Assembly: GCA_036362985.1 (NCBI GenBank)
Contig: JAYGXS010000007.1
Location: forward strand, 13,583,738 to 13,647,737
Source: Ligula intestinalis
Lineage: Eukaryota > Platyhelminthes > Cestoda > Diphyllobothriidea > Diphyllobothriidae
DNA length: 64,000 nucleotides
Direction: 5' to 3'
Part shown: positions 46,253-57,545 of the stretch, piece by piece
How positions within the stretch are numbered: position 1 is the first letter of the stretch
Layout: every line of letters starts with the position of its first letter
Made by a program: the position numbers and the translations under genes
The notes under the pieces: model-generated
What the model saw: the letters and a program-made list of their open reading frames with translations, nothing else
Database searches by the model: none
Told to the model about the DNA's origin: nothing

Positions 46253-47233
46253 AGGTGGAGTCCGGTTTATGTGGACACCTCCGTTTCCGGCCAACTGGCC
46301 ATATTAAGCGGTTGTCCACATTAAGCGAACTGACCCCAAACCAGTCGTTTCTACGTATAATAAACAGAATTTTGCATCTGAAGGAAATTTTATTGAAAGA
46401 ACATGCTCTGTTTTGATTGCTTTGGTGGAAACGTTTCTCTTAAAGCTCCCTTTAGTTCTTTATCACAGTGTCAAAATTCTCCACATCAAAACCTTGTTGT
46501 CGATGCCCCATTTCGAGTACGGCCAATGCCGCCCTCATTTCTTGTGATGAGACAGGGAGCTCGACTTCTTAGTCTTCCTCTTCAGACTCTTCTTCCTGCT
46601 CGTCTGGTACCTTCTTGGCATCTGCAACTGCTTCGGCGAGTTTGCTTGTCACCTCCTCCAGTGTTGCCTCCTCGGCGACTTCGGCATCGTCGTCGATTGA
46701 AACCCACTCTAGATAACTCTCGATCCTGACCTCTGTCACGTCTTTTAGGATCGGAATCGCGACTTCATTCTCTGCAACTTCCTCTTCAGTGGTGACGAAG
46801 CCCCCTTTCATCCAGCAATTTACGATTGTCTCCGACTTCACCTTTTTCAAAGAAGTGCTTAACATCTCAATGGCCTAAAGAACGTCAATCTTCTGTGGGA
46901 AAGCAGATAAGGGAGACAAGGGTGAGGATACGGGGGCAGGGCAGGGGGAGTGGGAATAGCCTAGATGACGTATTGGCGGCCTCCTTCGACAACTGCACCT
47001 CCTAACTGTGGCGAACAGGACGCGGGAGTACCCCGTCGTGGGGGATTTGGTCTAGATTTTTGACAATATCTGTGGGTCGACCGACCGGTTGACAGCTTAG
47101 GGCTGTCCACCTTAAGCGGTGGCTGTCCAGATTAACCGGAGGATTTTTCTATGGAGAAACTCCGTTCTCGGCCAACTGTCCGCATTAAGCGGTTGTCCAC
47201 ATTAACCGTGTCCACATTAACCGGACTCGACTG
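46253..47233 (-). mobile_element. pogo/Tigger-type DNA transposon, internally deleted (981 bp)
   Basis: Both ends carry related inverted sequence. The right end, read inward, is CAGTCGAGTCCGGTTAATG, then TGGACA motifs and CGCTTAATGCGGACAGTTGGCC; the left end is GAGTCCGGTTTATGTGGACA, then GGCCAACTGGCC. The unit GTCCACATTAA/TTAATGTGGAC is repeated several times in the ends. TA lies immediately outside both ends (46251-46252 and 47234-47235), the expected Tc1/mariner-pogo target duplication. Inside is only the last part of a transposase on the minus strand. Confidence 0.8.
46569..46895 (-). pseudogene. C-terminal remnant of a pogo/Tigger (CENP-B/jerky-like) transposase
   Basis: A minus-strand frame of 98 codons starts MLSTSLKKVKSETIVNCWMK. 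The motif K..S..TIVNCW.K.GF is the conserved segment after the DDE catalytic domain in Tigger/jerky transposases. Upstream (46866-46895) KIDVL, stop, AIE continues the match and shows an in-frame stop. The C-terminal half is an acidic tail (DDDAEVAEEATLEEV, EEESEEED), also usual for the family. The DNA-binding and catalytic parts are missing, so it cannot transpose itself. Confidence 0.78.
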
Positions 47234-47330
47234 TATAAGGAGAAAGTAAAAAATAATTAATAAAATAAAACGTATAAAATTAGAAAATAATAGCGATACT
47301 TATATGAAAAACCAAATATTTGAAAATTTG

Positions 47331-47498
47331 GGAGCGATAGCTAAATGGCCCAACATTACCCGACTGAACACAATCGTTAACTCTCTATCAACGCTACGGC
47401 ATCTGTATATCGAGTTGATATATAGATGATATATATTTGATATAGAGCGACGATTGTGTCCACTTGGGCTCTGTTGGGCCATTTCAATTATCGCGCGC
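47331..47498. mobile_element. MITE with about 50-bp terminal inverted repeats
   Basis: GAGCGATAGCTAAATGGCCCAACA..CGACTGAACACAATCGT at the left is the inverse complement of ACGATTGTGTCCACTTGGGCTCTGTTGGGCCATTTCAATTATCGCGC at the right. The loop is AT-rich with TATATCGAGTTGATATATAG-type internal symmetry. No coding capacity. Confidence 0.7.
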
Positions 47499-47499
47499 C

Positions 47500-49025
47500 A
47501 ATGTTCGATTATTTAAATAAGCCCTTTGGGACCCTTAATTAAGCTAAAACCGGCGAACGAAAATACTCAATTGGTTGTTCAGCAGCATACTTAAAACTCA
47601 CTGGGTGAGCATATCTAAATGCGGAACTTCCAGTATATTAAATATGACGTGCTTTTGGTGGAGGCTGCGTCAAATATAAATGTGTTCACCTTATCGCAAC
47701 CTTTATGCTTAATTGAGTGAGGTTATACTAAAGGAACTCCCACTCCTGGTGAGACATTCAACGAGAGGATAACTGACACCCTTCCAAGTGTTACACATAA
47801 ATGTATGGGAGTAACAAGTCTACAGCCATGAAGCGTGTTGAGTTGCAGGTGACATGCAGAAGTGTACATTTGTAATAACTTGGAAGCATTCATAATTGTT
47901 TCTTGGACCTTTTAAAAAATAGAGCATACTATTTTTTGTAAAAGGCTAACAAGTTTTTGTTTCCTTTCAACAAATTTTTTACTTCAGTATAGATATGTCA
48001 AAGGTTGACAACTTTCCACAAACATGCTCTTATATTTTTGCAGAAAAATCTATCAGTTTAAATGTGCAATAATGATACCTGAACGACAAACTGTTCGGAG
48101 AATAACATGTGAATTTTTAGCAGTATTTTTGCTATAACCTAACAAGCTGCTGTTAAACGACGGCCTTAAAAGCAATAACAGTTGTTCCAACAAAACTATA
48201 ACCTTTCTGAACAAGGTGTTATTAATCCTTGTAGATTAAGCAAACGTGTTTCATAAGTTTTTGTTTGTTATGTTCAGGACCCACAAGAAAAGCATATAAT
48301 CTCCTCAAAAACTAATGTTTTTGACAGCACCGTATAGAGGTGATCATAAGAAATGCTAAAAAAGAAACTGTCGCATTAATTGCGTGCATATCAGTGAAAA
48401 ATCCCATAGGGATGCCTTCACTTTTGTGTTATTTGGCACAGTGTATCAGGGTTTAGTAACTTTTATTTTTTAATGCCCACGATGTACAAATTGCATATGA
48501 ATACGCCGAAATATTTGTCGTTACCTGGTATCAGCTTAACGTTAGCATATTCTTCAGCGTAGTGCATATTTTCGCATCATTATTTTATTGGGCTTCAGTG
48601 ACAGAACATCCCACCCTGAAATTCAGGAAAAAATGGGTCCTAAAAGGCGCGCATAGTACTATCGACCGGTTGCCATGTTAGAGAGACCAACAGATATTCG
48701 AACCTTTGCAATCGAATCGATTATTTTAACAAAACCATACTTAATGATTAAAAGTTGTGATTTATACGAGTAAGTTTGATAGAAAACAAAGCATACAACC
48801 TCTTGGAAGCGTGCATGCTTACAAATTGGTGTGTGGAAAAATAATTCACTGTTTTGCTAATGCCAACCTATGTCAAATAATTTCTAATCAATTGGCAGTT
48901 TAGCAAAATATCTAACCTCCTATCAAGCTTTGATAACAGCTTGGCTTGGATAATTTAAGCAGATGATGGTGCAGCTGATGCATGTTTGCAAATAGTATGT
49001 TATTTTCCCGGTAACTTCACAGATT
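47500..49025. other. Intergenic, nothing recognised
   Basis: AT-rich with no frame of note and no repeat recognised by eye over about 1.5 kb. Confidence 0.4.
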
Positions 49026-49029
49026 GAAA

Positions 49030-49150
49030 GATAAAGAAGAAAAAGATGCGATGAGAGGGACAAGACGCTTACTTGCCTCACGTTTCCAACTTATTACGGA
49101 TTTGCATTAGACACATTAGGTTCTGCAAATATTCCCATTCTTAAGTTGAG
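49030..49150 (-). mobile_element. PLE family A tail fragment, reverse orientation
   Basis: AAGAAGAAAAAGATGCGATGAGAGGGACAAGACGCTTACTTGCCTCACGTTTCC and CTTATTACGGATTTGCAT match the (GAA)n plus tail signature seen at 39760. Only about 120 bases remain. Confidence 0.6.
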
Positions 49151-49271
49151 AAGTCAAGATTGACAAACATGTGTTTTCAACAAATCATCGTCAGGCCAGA
49201 ACATTTGCAAGGTAATTAAAACTATACAGATGGACAGGGTTAAATAGTGTAGTCTAATTACATTTCATCGT

Positions 49272-50227
49272 TTACGCGTCGCCCGCATGGCGAGGTCGGC
49301 GTTTAGAGGTTTGTGCGACCGGGGGGGGGAGGAGGGGTAGGGGGGGGGGTAATTGGGTTAGGTTGTGGGGTTGATCAGAGGGCAGATGCATGGGGTGATA
49401 ATTGCTGCTATTTGTGCACAGCGAACGACTGTCACTAGGGCGTGGGGGCAAAGTGCGATCGTCACCTGTCGTCGGGGTCGGCCACAGAAGTGAAAGGGCT
49501 TCTGTCAGTTTCTTCTGACAACGCAGCACCGGATTCTCTAGCAGTATAGCTACTGCTTCGGCTGTTGCAAGCAACCTTTGGCTTAGGCCCTTGGAAAAGT
49601 TGGCTGGTGTCCGGTAGACAACCTGAAAGGCTTTGTTAGTATCGACTCGATGATTTGCATCGACGAGCTGTGCGAGAATAGAACTCGAAATCGATCTAGT
49701 TTCACCTTAACTTAACCAGGCCGGTATATGCTCACGTACCCTCTTTTCCAGGCGCCTCGTTGTTCGGCCTATGTATCTTGCTCCACAGGAGCAAGTGAAA
49801 GAGTAAATACACATGGATGTGGCCTTCAACGGGAGTCGGTCTTTTTCTCCTAATCGTAGGAGGGGAGAGTTCGTGAAGAACACCCGTAAGTTCGCCGCAG
49901 GGAAAGCGCTAGCGATTGCGGTTCTTAGACGCCGTCTGACCAGCTCGCTTGCTGCATCGCCCGAGAAAGGCAGTCTTATGAAAACGTCTTTCTTTTCTGC
50001 TGTTAAGGTATCAGGCTTTTTGGCTCGCAAATTTTCCTGGTGATGAACCCCTCCGGGTATCCATTTTCGATAAGTATCTGCTGCAGCTGTTGGAGCTCTG
50101 CTTCCACAGTTTCGGGGGAACATATCTTTCGTACTCTAGCCGCTAGTCCCTGGACTAGGCACGAGTAATTCTGGCACAGGGATAGGTAGGAGCATTGATT
50201 GAAGGCATTTACTGTGAGGGGACACAC
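49272..50227 (-). pseudogene. PLE family B, best-preserved copy: linker, GIY-YIG endonuclease, C-terminus
   Basis: From high to low coordinates, CSYLSLCQNYSCLVQGLAAR and LIENGYPEGFITR (50227-50030) form the end of the reverse transcriptase. A frameshift near 50040 follows. Then FIRLPFSGDAASELVRRRLR and AANLRVFF (49890-49980), and CSCGARYIGRTTRRLEKRVR-EH (about 49729-49790). This GIY-YIG nuclease relic keeps the Tyr-Ile-Gly, the conserved Arg and the Glu-His. A second break leads to ATAEAVAILLENPVLRCQKK and ALSLLWPTP (49570-49480), and a proline-rich end over a G-run cluster. The reverse transcriptase body is missing (5' truncated). It abuts a PLE-A copy in the opposite orientation. Confidence 0.82.
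49321..49370 (+). other. G-run cluster (possible G-quadruplex)
   Basis: Runs of 9, 2, 4, 10, 3, 2 and 4 G residues occur within 50 bases, separated by short A/T spacers. This satisfies the usual four-run pattern for intramolecular quadruplex formation. It lies at the C-terminal end of the PLE-B relic, giving a proline-rich reading on the minus strand. Confidence 0.7.
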
Positions 50228-50229
50228 TT

Positions 50230-50795
50230 ATGACAATTAACGACTTCCTTATCGAGGGTAATCGCGGAAAAAAGCCACCAATTCTCATGTTTCGGCTCAT
50301 TCCACGAGACCCGGTCATACATTCAAATTTGGTGAGGCTGAAATTGTCGCGAGAAGTGAGAATAGTGTGGGCGACAAATGATTTGAACCATGGTTCATGC
50401 CCCTCCCCACTCAGTAAACACGTGCAACTACCTACCAAATCCATAGTGGGTACTGAGGCTCAATTTTAGCCAACGTCAGAAAAGTAGATGGCTAAACAAT
50501 CATCAAAAACGATTTTACCAATTGAGATGAAGGTTTGGCAGGTCAAAGCATGCACACCGGTCTTCAAGCTTAACACGCACAAGTGGGAAATTATCTTTTA
50601 ATAGTTTAGTCGTCAATTTTCATAAGTGTGCAGTGTCAAAGTGACTGTATCCTATAAATACTGCATTCCCCTGTGCATGAATTACCCCTTTCTTTCAATG
50701 TTTATGCGCAGTTTTTGATGAAAAATCCGCAACGGACTTCGAAAAGTCAGAAAAATAAAGGTCGTCCCAGCGACCACACTCTCTTCTGCTCAGTC
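50230..50795 (+). pseudogene. PLE family A, C-terminal coding relic and 3' end
   Basis: CATTCCACGAGACCCGGTCATACATTCAAATTTGGTGAGGC is the PGHTFKF segment of PLE-A, followed by GAACCATGGTTCA, a tail relic, and a 3' non-coding part with GTGACTGTATCCTATAAATACTGCATTCCCCTGTGCATGAATTACC, GATGAAAAATCCGCAACGGACTTCG and GTCCCAGCGACCAC. Decayed, no usable frame. It touches the PLE-B copy at 50227, head to head. Confidence 0.72.
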
Positions 50796-52285
50796 ACCTC
50801 CAGAGACTCGCAAGTTCACTTGGTCTCAAACAGATTATTCCAATGCAGCAATTATTTTTGCACATTGTCATATATACTGCCCCCTTTGATGCGAAACGTT
50901 CTGTTTTCATTATGGTTGCTTTATTTATCTAAGTCACATCCTTGCTACCATGTTCTCAATGAATTTTATCATCCGCTGCTCAGTTTACCTCTAAGTGGAC
51001 TGCGAATGATGGCTTTAGTTTTCTGCTAGACGACTGTTTTTGCTGTCACCAAAAAGGATAATGTATCAACGAAAACTAGCTTTGCATGGTTTAGGAATTC
51101 TTTATTGTCCAGGAACATTTCGAACCCTAATAAAACCTCTCCTATTAGTTGCACCTGTGTAATACACAAATTTACCTGCCAGTGAGTGACATTTGGATTT
51201 TGCCTTTAAATCACATTCATGTCATTTATTGGTTTTTTCCAATATGTATGAAGAAAATTTTATTCCATGTCCAGCATCTTTTTCATAAGTGACTGCCTAA
51301 AAACATGAACTGACACATTATAATGGGTGTTCTTATTCATTCTGAACCGCAAAAGTACACGCTTTCATGTGCTACATTCACTTTATTTGTTTATCTAAAA
51401 ATGGCGCTGGACACTGATGAAGGGATAAGTTAACAAGAGCTCTCAATCAAGATAGTGCCATTATTCTAGTCACGGAAGTAAACACCCAACTAAAATTTCC
51501 TGCTGAGTGCAAATGTACTCGTTCATAGAGTAGACAAAGACTTCTGCCTAAAGTACTCTTCACACTGGCTTTCTAGCGTCTCTAACTATTTCGAGACACA
51601 AGCAGATTGCTAGGGACTGAGACTTTGAGTAAAGAGGCGTCCTGTTAATGGACACATGTTTGAAAATGTTTATTAAAATACGCACCAGTGTTGACAGTTA
51701 TAACACACTCCATATTTTGATTGACATATAAATTTTGGATACAATTAAATTGAACCGGTGTTACGTTACTTTAACATAAATTATGCACTTTTGATAATTT
51801 AATGCTCGTCTACGAAGAATATTATATGCATTTCCCACTTATAGTCTCGTTGCTTGCCAGTCTGCTTTTCTGCAGACTGGAGATTTTATTTTCATACGAT
51901 CTGCGTTATACAGCTTAGCTGCTGCCTGTTTGGCGGCCAAACAACTATGAAGAAAACGCCCGCCTTTTGAAATTCCCCTTTATTATTGGTCATATAACGG
52001 TTTCCGAAAACTAATCCTGACCCAGTTTTGGTGCCGTAATCATTTGCTTTTATAGGCAGGAATGCATGATTGACAAAGGTGGGGGGCGTCATGCACATTT
52101 CGGCTCACTACCCGTCAACAGCTAACGATACCTCATCCCATAGATAGCAACTCCAGTGATTCACACCTGCGATCTTAACATTTAGACGTTTAAAGCTCTT
52201 ACTACTGCGCCAGAGTCTCGTTGCCGTGTCGTTCTTTTTCTTCCACCAACCTAACGCAGTGTATAATCCCGATCGAAAACAACAA
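50796..52285. other. Intergenic, nothing recognised
   Basis: Includes a 118-codon frame overlapping its start (50673-51029) that runs out of the PLE-A tail and has no recognisable domain. Otherwise AT-rich sequence without a strong signature. Confidence 0.4.
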
Positions 52286-52289
52286 GGTG

Positions 52290-52440
52290 ACGTACCCGTG
52301 GCGCAGTGATTAGGGCCTTGGACTTCCAACTAAGAAGATCGTGTTTTGGATTGCCACTACTGGTGCTATGGATGGCCGGCGGATGAGAGCTAAAAAGCCA
52401 GTGCTAATCTGACTAGAGTACCTAACGAGACACCTTTGGC
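52290..52440 (+). repeat. tRNA-headed SINE
   Basis: CCGTGGCGCAGTGATTAGGGCCTTGGACTTCCAACT (A-box region and anticodon-arm-like part), GTTTTGGATTGCC in the B-box position, then GGATGGCCGGCGGATGAGAGC and TAAAAAGCCAG of the body. A clear head-plus-body copy. Confidence 0.65.
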
Positions 52441-52964
52441 CGCCAGGATCTTAGAGGCGTAAGGTTGCAGGTTAAATCAAAGAATTCTTTAAGAAGCATA
52501 TTGATGTGCAGAGGAAATCGGTCGATTCAAGAATAACACTTCCACATCATGAGACGCTGACTGTTGTTGCAATGGAGTGGACTCTATTTTATATCCAGAG
52601 ACTTCATGCACTAACTGTTTAAGTCTGAGTCACTGCTGAATAAGGACAGAAATCGATAACAGTTTTCTGCAGTATTCACATGCGATTTGTGTGTGCGCGC
52701 TTCAGATAGTTGACGGCTTTTACCTCCGGCCTAATAAACTAATCTGTTGAGGTGATTTACAGTAGCTGAACGCACTCCGTTAGTTCGCTGTAACCTGCCT
52801 TGTTGAGAGCACTTGATTCTGAGAGGTTATTGAATTAATGCTACGCATCCTCTTGTGCAGATCACAAGTTACGTTGTGTAAGTGCAGATAACTTTAAAAG
52901 TTGGTTCGAAACCACCACAATTTTTTCGACTGACCCAACTGTTCAAAATTTGCGGCTTTGATAA

Positions 52965-53260
52965 GAGTCGATCCCACACGACAGAGAAGGCTTTTGCGCA
53001 GCCAAGGCTCTACCATTGAGCTACGAGGCGCACTGTGCGCAGTAAATATAATCACATTTGTGTGGATTTGCTTGCCCAGCTTTACTGCGCATTTACAATC
53101 CACCCATATGGACGCAGGAAGCTGACTGCCAGGCAGGATAAACTAGGTAATCATCTAAGATCCACCGGATGGACTGTGAGGCTAAACTTAGTTGTTAGGG
53201 GTTTGGCAGATTGCAATAACTTGATAGACCTAATTTTGAAATATCTGCAGCCTCGGAAAT
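52965..53260 (-). repeat. Repeat with tRNA-like module, related to 11595-11860
   Basis: The minus strand (53035-52965) reads CCTCGTAGCTCAATGGTAGAGCCTTGGC, a good A box, with GTGGGATCGACTC in the B-box position. The adjoining 53035-53260 matches 11690-11830. The head looks more tRNA-like than most here but is not credible as a working tRNA. Confidence 0.55.
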
Positions 53261-53339
53261 CATCCGTCCGTATTGGTGGATTCCAGACGTGCAGTAACGT
53301 TGGGCAAACAAATCCCCCCAAGTGCGATTGTAGTCACGG

Positions 53340-53430
53340 CGCATAGTGAGTCTCTTAGTTCAATGGTATAGCGTTGGCTGCACAAATGCCTTCCCTCCTG
53401 TGTGAGTTCGACTCCAAACGAGGCCGTGAA
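53340..53430 (+). repeat. tRNA-like SINE head
   Basis: GAGTCTCTTAGTTCAATGGTATAGCGTTGGCTGCAC (A-box region) and TGTGTGAGTTCGACTCC (B box GAGTTCGACTCC). It points away from the similar minus-strand module at 52965-53035, giving two divergently arranged heads within about 400 bases. Confidence 0.5.
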
Positions 53431-53829
53431 TTTTGTGTGGTTGACTAAATTGGATTATTGGAAGCTGCCAAACTCCGAACAAAATATTATATTTTCGTGT
53501 AAGTTATACGAATATTTCAATAATTATCATCCACACTCTTTTGCGAATCAGTTAAAAACGCTCTTACTCGTAGCTCGCTCTCTGCCTATACGTAACTACC
53601 GATAACACAGAAACGTAAGTGCTTGAGATTAACTTTCCTTTCCAGTCATTGGTTCACCAATATGATTTTTTTTTCAAGTTAAATAGTACATGCACACTAA
53701 CACCTTTTGTCTTCGATAGCTGCTGACTGAAAACCTACATTTACTGTACTACTAATGATGGGAGCTTATACAGCGCACGTGCTGTGGAATTCCCTGACGG
53801 CTGAGAGTTGTCATTTTGAGCAGAAAAAG

Positions 53830-54345
53830 ATTTGGTGGCTGGTACAAGATTTTTCTTCGTCAGACCTTGCGAAATTCGACATGGATTTTTCATCGAAAAT
53901 AGCAGAAATGGGTGCTACATGAATAGGAAGTTGCACTTTTTGTGGGACATAGTCATTACTGTACACTTATGACAATTTGGCCAAAACAAGTGGCCACTTG
54001 AGGAACGCGTAGGCCACCGTGCCGTATTAAGCCAAGACCAGGGAACCACATGGTCGAGCAATCACCACCTGCAATTCCACCATGCGTGGTAAAAGTTCAG
54101 TTAGTCACGGCCCGCATGCCTATTAGTTAGCAGGTAACGCACAGGAGGATAAGTATCGTAAATTGTCGTTATTCGTACATCGTGAGCCATAAAGACTGGG
54201 TCCTTTAAATACTGCAACTTCCTGTACATGTCTCATGCGTTTCTGCTACTTTTGTATGCTCATGTACCTGATGAAGTATCCGCGACTGACGTCGAAACAT
54301 CAGACCAATAAATATGTTGTCCTAACGATCGAACCTTCCTCTCAA
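53830..54345. mobile_element. PLE family A 3' ends joined in inverted orientation
   Basis: 53830-53970 is the minus-strand 3' tail (GGTACAAGATTTTTCTTCGTCAGACCTTGCGAAATTCG, GAATAGGAAGTTGCAC). At about 53970 it switches to the + strand coding tail and 3' region (TTTGGCCAAAACAAGTGGCCACTTGAGG, CATGCGTGGTAAAAGTTCAG, AAATACTGCAACTTCCTGTACATG, GATGAAGTATCCGCGACTGACGTCGAAACATC). The two pieces form an imperfect inverted pair. Same arrangement as at 10790-11065. Confidence 0.7.
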
Positions 54346-55345
54346 TTACTCACAGGGACTTGCGTGTTCACTTGCTTTGTCAGTTTTCATTTTTTTATTA
54401 TTTTATCTCAGTAATCTTTAAGTGTTGTTGAATTTACCTAGCCGCTTGTGTCCGCTCTGAATGGAATCCGTGTTGCTGAAAAATTTGAAATAATAATAAG
54501 GCCTATGACACTTAGAACCTAATTAAGCCTGGGCTTGACACCTGTGATGCGTTAGAAGCCGTCTTCCTCCTAGGGGGCTGAACCACCAATATATCAGCAC
54601 GTGTTACGCCCAGCTTGCTGAGAAGCAGAGCACATTTTTTCACCGATAATTACGTCGTACTGCACTGCACTGCTCTGCAACGCATTCTATTATTTATTAC
54701 TTATATATCTTAAATATGCTGCAGATGCAAAAAACGTCAAGCGTAAAGTCAATAAAACATGTTGGTTCAAATAAAAAGTCACTTCAATGTACTGGGCAAT
54801 CCCATTCAGGGACTGCTTGCGGTGTTGGCCTCGCTGTCATTTCATACAGTAAAAAAGATACCTTTTGAGGAATTTTTAATGATAATGCAATTCTTGCCTC
54901 AAAAATGCAAATCTTGCTGTGCCTATAGTTTGGAAAATTGTGGGCATATGAAGAAACACAAATGTCTTCGATGAGCAAGCAGGCGCTAGGTGGTTTTTTT
55001 TGCGTTCGCCTCTGAAATCTCTTTTTACAAAAAGTAAATTTACTCCCTGAGGAAAGAATGCAACATTTACTGTGGTAACTGGCCTGTGTATGCGCAAAAA
55101 CCACCGGCGGAAGCTTTACAAAGTGCTTTCAAGTGCACATTTTTGACGACTAGGTCTTTAAGCTGTGGAAGATATGCGACAAATTGTCACGTACTTTTTT
55201 GCAAAGAAGGCTTTTTAATTAAGAATATTATCCTTTTTTATTGACGCCGGAGTTGACTACCACTGTTACCTTTAGTAGTAAATGTGCTGTAAATATTAAT
55301 TATTGTTAATGCAAGCGAACCTGCGGGTCTCAGGAAGTAAATAGT
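54346..55345. other. Intergenic, nothing recognised
   Basis: Frames on both strands at 54759-55104 overlap each other and match nothing I recognise. Confidence 0.4.
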
Positions 55346-55349
55346 AGCA

Positions 55350-56170
55350 TGAAGATTCGATCGCTGGGGCAGCATTTTTATTTGCCCATGTTTCCGACTT
55401 CCGTCGCGAATTGTTCATCAGAGATATGATCAGAAATTAGTAGCAGAAACGGGTCATACACGCACATGCATACACACAGTCATTACTCTAAATGCGTGAA
55501 AAATAAGAAAAACTTACGATAACTGTCCCATTGTGCATGTATTGCATGATGATCGGGATGCGAGTCGTGTCTTGCTGAAATTGTATCAGGCGCGGTGATG
55601 CTTGCTCCGCTCTCTGGTCTCCAAGTGTTGGCCTAAGACGATGCGTTGGTCTCTGCGTTTCCCAAGTGGTCACTTGCTTGAACCAAATTGCGCTACAGCA
55701 CAGAATATGGATCTGACAGGTCGTTGAACTTGTTGATTGACTGGAGCCCGTAAGCCATGGCTAAATTACCTATCGACTTACACCATTGCCAACTATTGTG
55801 AGAAATTTGGCCTCATCAAATTTGAATGTGTGGCCGGGTCTCGTCGAATGAGTCGCCACTTCAGAATTGGCATACTTTTGCTGCACTCCTGTTGCGTGTT
55901 TGACATTTCGCGTCTTGAGAAGTATTCCAGTTTCACTGCCGTAGTTACTTTGCCCGCAACCGCATCAGATAAAGTAGATGAGTCTAATTGTTTCCTGTAG
56001 TGGCAGTGGGTCTTTATTTTTCATTGTTTGACGCCTTTTAGTTGCCTCTAGCCTGTGTGCTACTTCAACTTTACGTGGTGCAAGAAGGCGGCCGATGACC
56101 TCTGAGAGTTTTTGGGCTTAGGGGCTCGCTCACCAAAATTAAGGGTCGCTTCCATTTTTTTGCCCAGCTC
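55350..56170 (-). pseudogene. PLE family A, linker, GIY-YIG and 3' end, reverse orientation
   Basis: The + strand starts with the tail GATCGCTGGGGCAGCATTTTTATTTGCCC. On the minus strand the linker and endonuclease are readable: SEVIGRLLAPRKVEVAHRLE, then KNKDPLPLQET, then after one stop CGCGQSNYGSETG (55964-55926) and ILLKT. The Tyr of the second GIY-YIG strand and the ETG turn are kept. Downstream the frame breaks up. A degraded copy, but its linker is one of the longest uninterrupted PLE-A stretches in the window. Confidence 0.75.
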
Positions 56171-56469
56171 GGTTGCGCAGCATGAAACAAAAATTCCTTC
56201 GAGTAACGTGTACAGTCCTGCGAGTCCTGCAAATAATTTAATGACGAAATTAAGTTTGATAATTAAGCGTATATCTGGGCAGGTTTTTCTGATCAAATAA
56301 GTGGATTTAATAATAAGAATGGCTTCGGTTTGGCAAACTGCCCTCTTAGTTAAAGTTATTGGGGTAAATAGGCATTCATTTTGGCTAAATCACGAGTTAG
56401 TTTATATCAAAGGATTTCCTTTTTGTTATAAGGGAAGACAGAACCAAACTTTCTTCTTATATGCATTGT

Positions 56470-57545
56470 GCTGTGGAAGAATTTCATAGTCAGTAATAAA
56501 GGGGTAATAATAATCCCTTTCAAAATGAAACATTTTGTGCAAATTTGATCAAATGGAACTGAAGCGAACTTAAAGGAATCGCATTTACTATCAGAATCAA
56601 GCAGCGATAGAAGTTTAAAAAATTATATGTAGTTATTCTGTGAATTTTTTTGCAAAAAAATGCAGTAACAAAAACGTTTTTGGTAGAAAATATTATTTTA
56701 CCGCACAGCCGGCCATGCGCGTTAACAAAGTTTTATTTGTTACCTATAAAAGTCCTAATGGAATGTTATTCATGTAGAAATATAGTTTCTTGTTAACAAT
56801 ACGTTCCGATAATACGTTATTTAGAAGCAAAACAGACTGAAAAATAATAAGTATTTCAAAAAACGGTCATGTATGTAGCCTGTTTTTTTGCATTCACACT
56901 CTTATTGCGGATCGTGGAATTGATCCCCTTAGGCGGTACATAATCCATTAAAAAGAAAAAGGTACGTTCTTTCATCTCCAGTCAAATTAAATTGTTTTTC
57001 TTCAGGTAAATTAAAAAAATTTTAAAAGTCTCCAATTTCACTGTGACTCTTTCTTGGAAAAAGATAATATACACAGAAGTTCGTCAGCTAAATATCAAAT
57101 AAAAGCACTGGTTAAAGAGGTAACCTATTACGTTTGGTTCTTATATTAATCTTACGAAAACAATATGCGTGGTATCTAGCAGAATTGTTGTAGGATCGAC
57201 AAGGTTGTTCAGTGTTTTGAAGCATTTCCACATTTGACCTACCTGGCCATCTGCATAGGGAATACTATCCAGAGCTCGTTTTTTGTAAATGCTGGTTAGG
57301 TATATCTAATTTAAATGTTTTTTTTGAAAATTTGACTAATAGCGCAATTTATCAAATTATTTATTAATACTCTGAAAACGAGCATAATAAAAAGAGACTT
57401 TATCCCCTGATTTTCAATAACTAGATATCAACTCATTATTAGATGTACAAAATATTTTGATTAAGGCAAATTCTTTTTACATAAAGAAAGTAGTTGCTTT
57501 AAGTTTTATAGTTAACAAAATATTTTAATTTATTTTTCTAATTTA
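56470..57545 (-). repeat. Family D AT-rich repeat, inverted copy
   Basis: Read on the minus strand: TATAAAACTTAAAGCAACTACTTTC at 57513, TTAGCTGACGAACTTCTG, TTTGACTGGAGATGAAAG, then GTTACTGCATTTTTTTGCAAAAAAATTC and GAAAGGGATTATTATTACC near 56490. This is the order of the + copy at 13860-15120. Host-type genes are absent inside. Confidence 0.7.

Noticed and set aside
46403..46729. 108-codon + strand frame rich in Leu/Pro/Arg
   Set aside because: It is the antisense shadow of the acidic transposase tail on the minus strand.
52965..53035. Possible functional tRNA on the minus strand
   Set aside because: Good A box but poor stems, and the neighbouring sequence is a repeat also found at 11595-11860.
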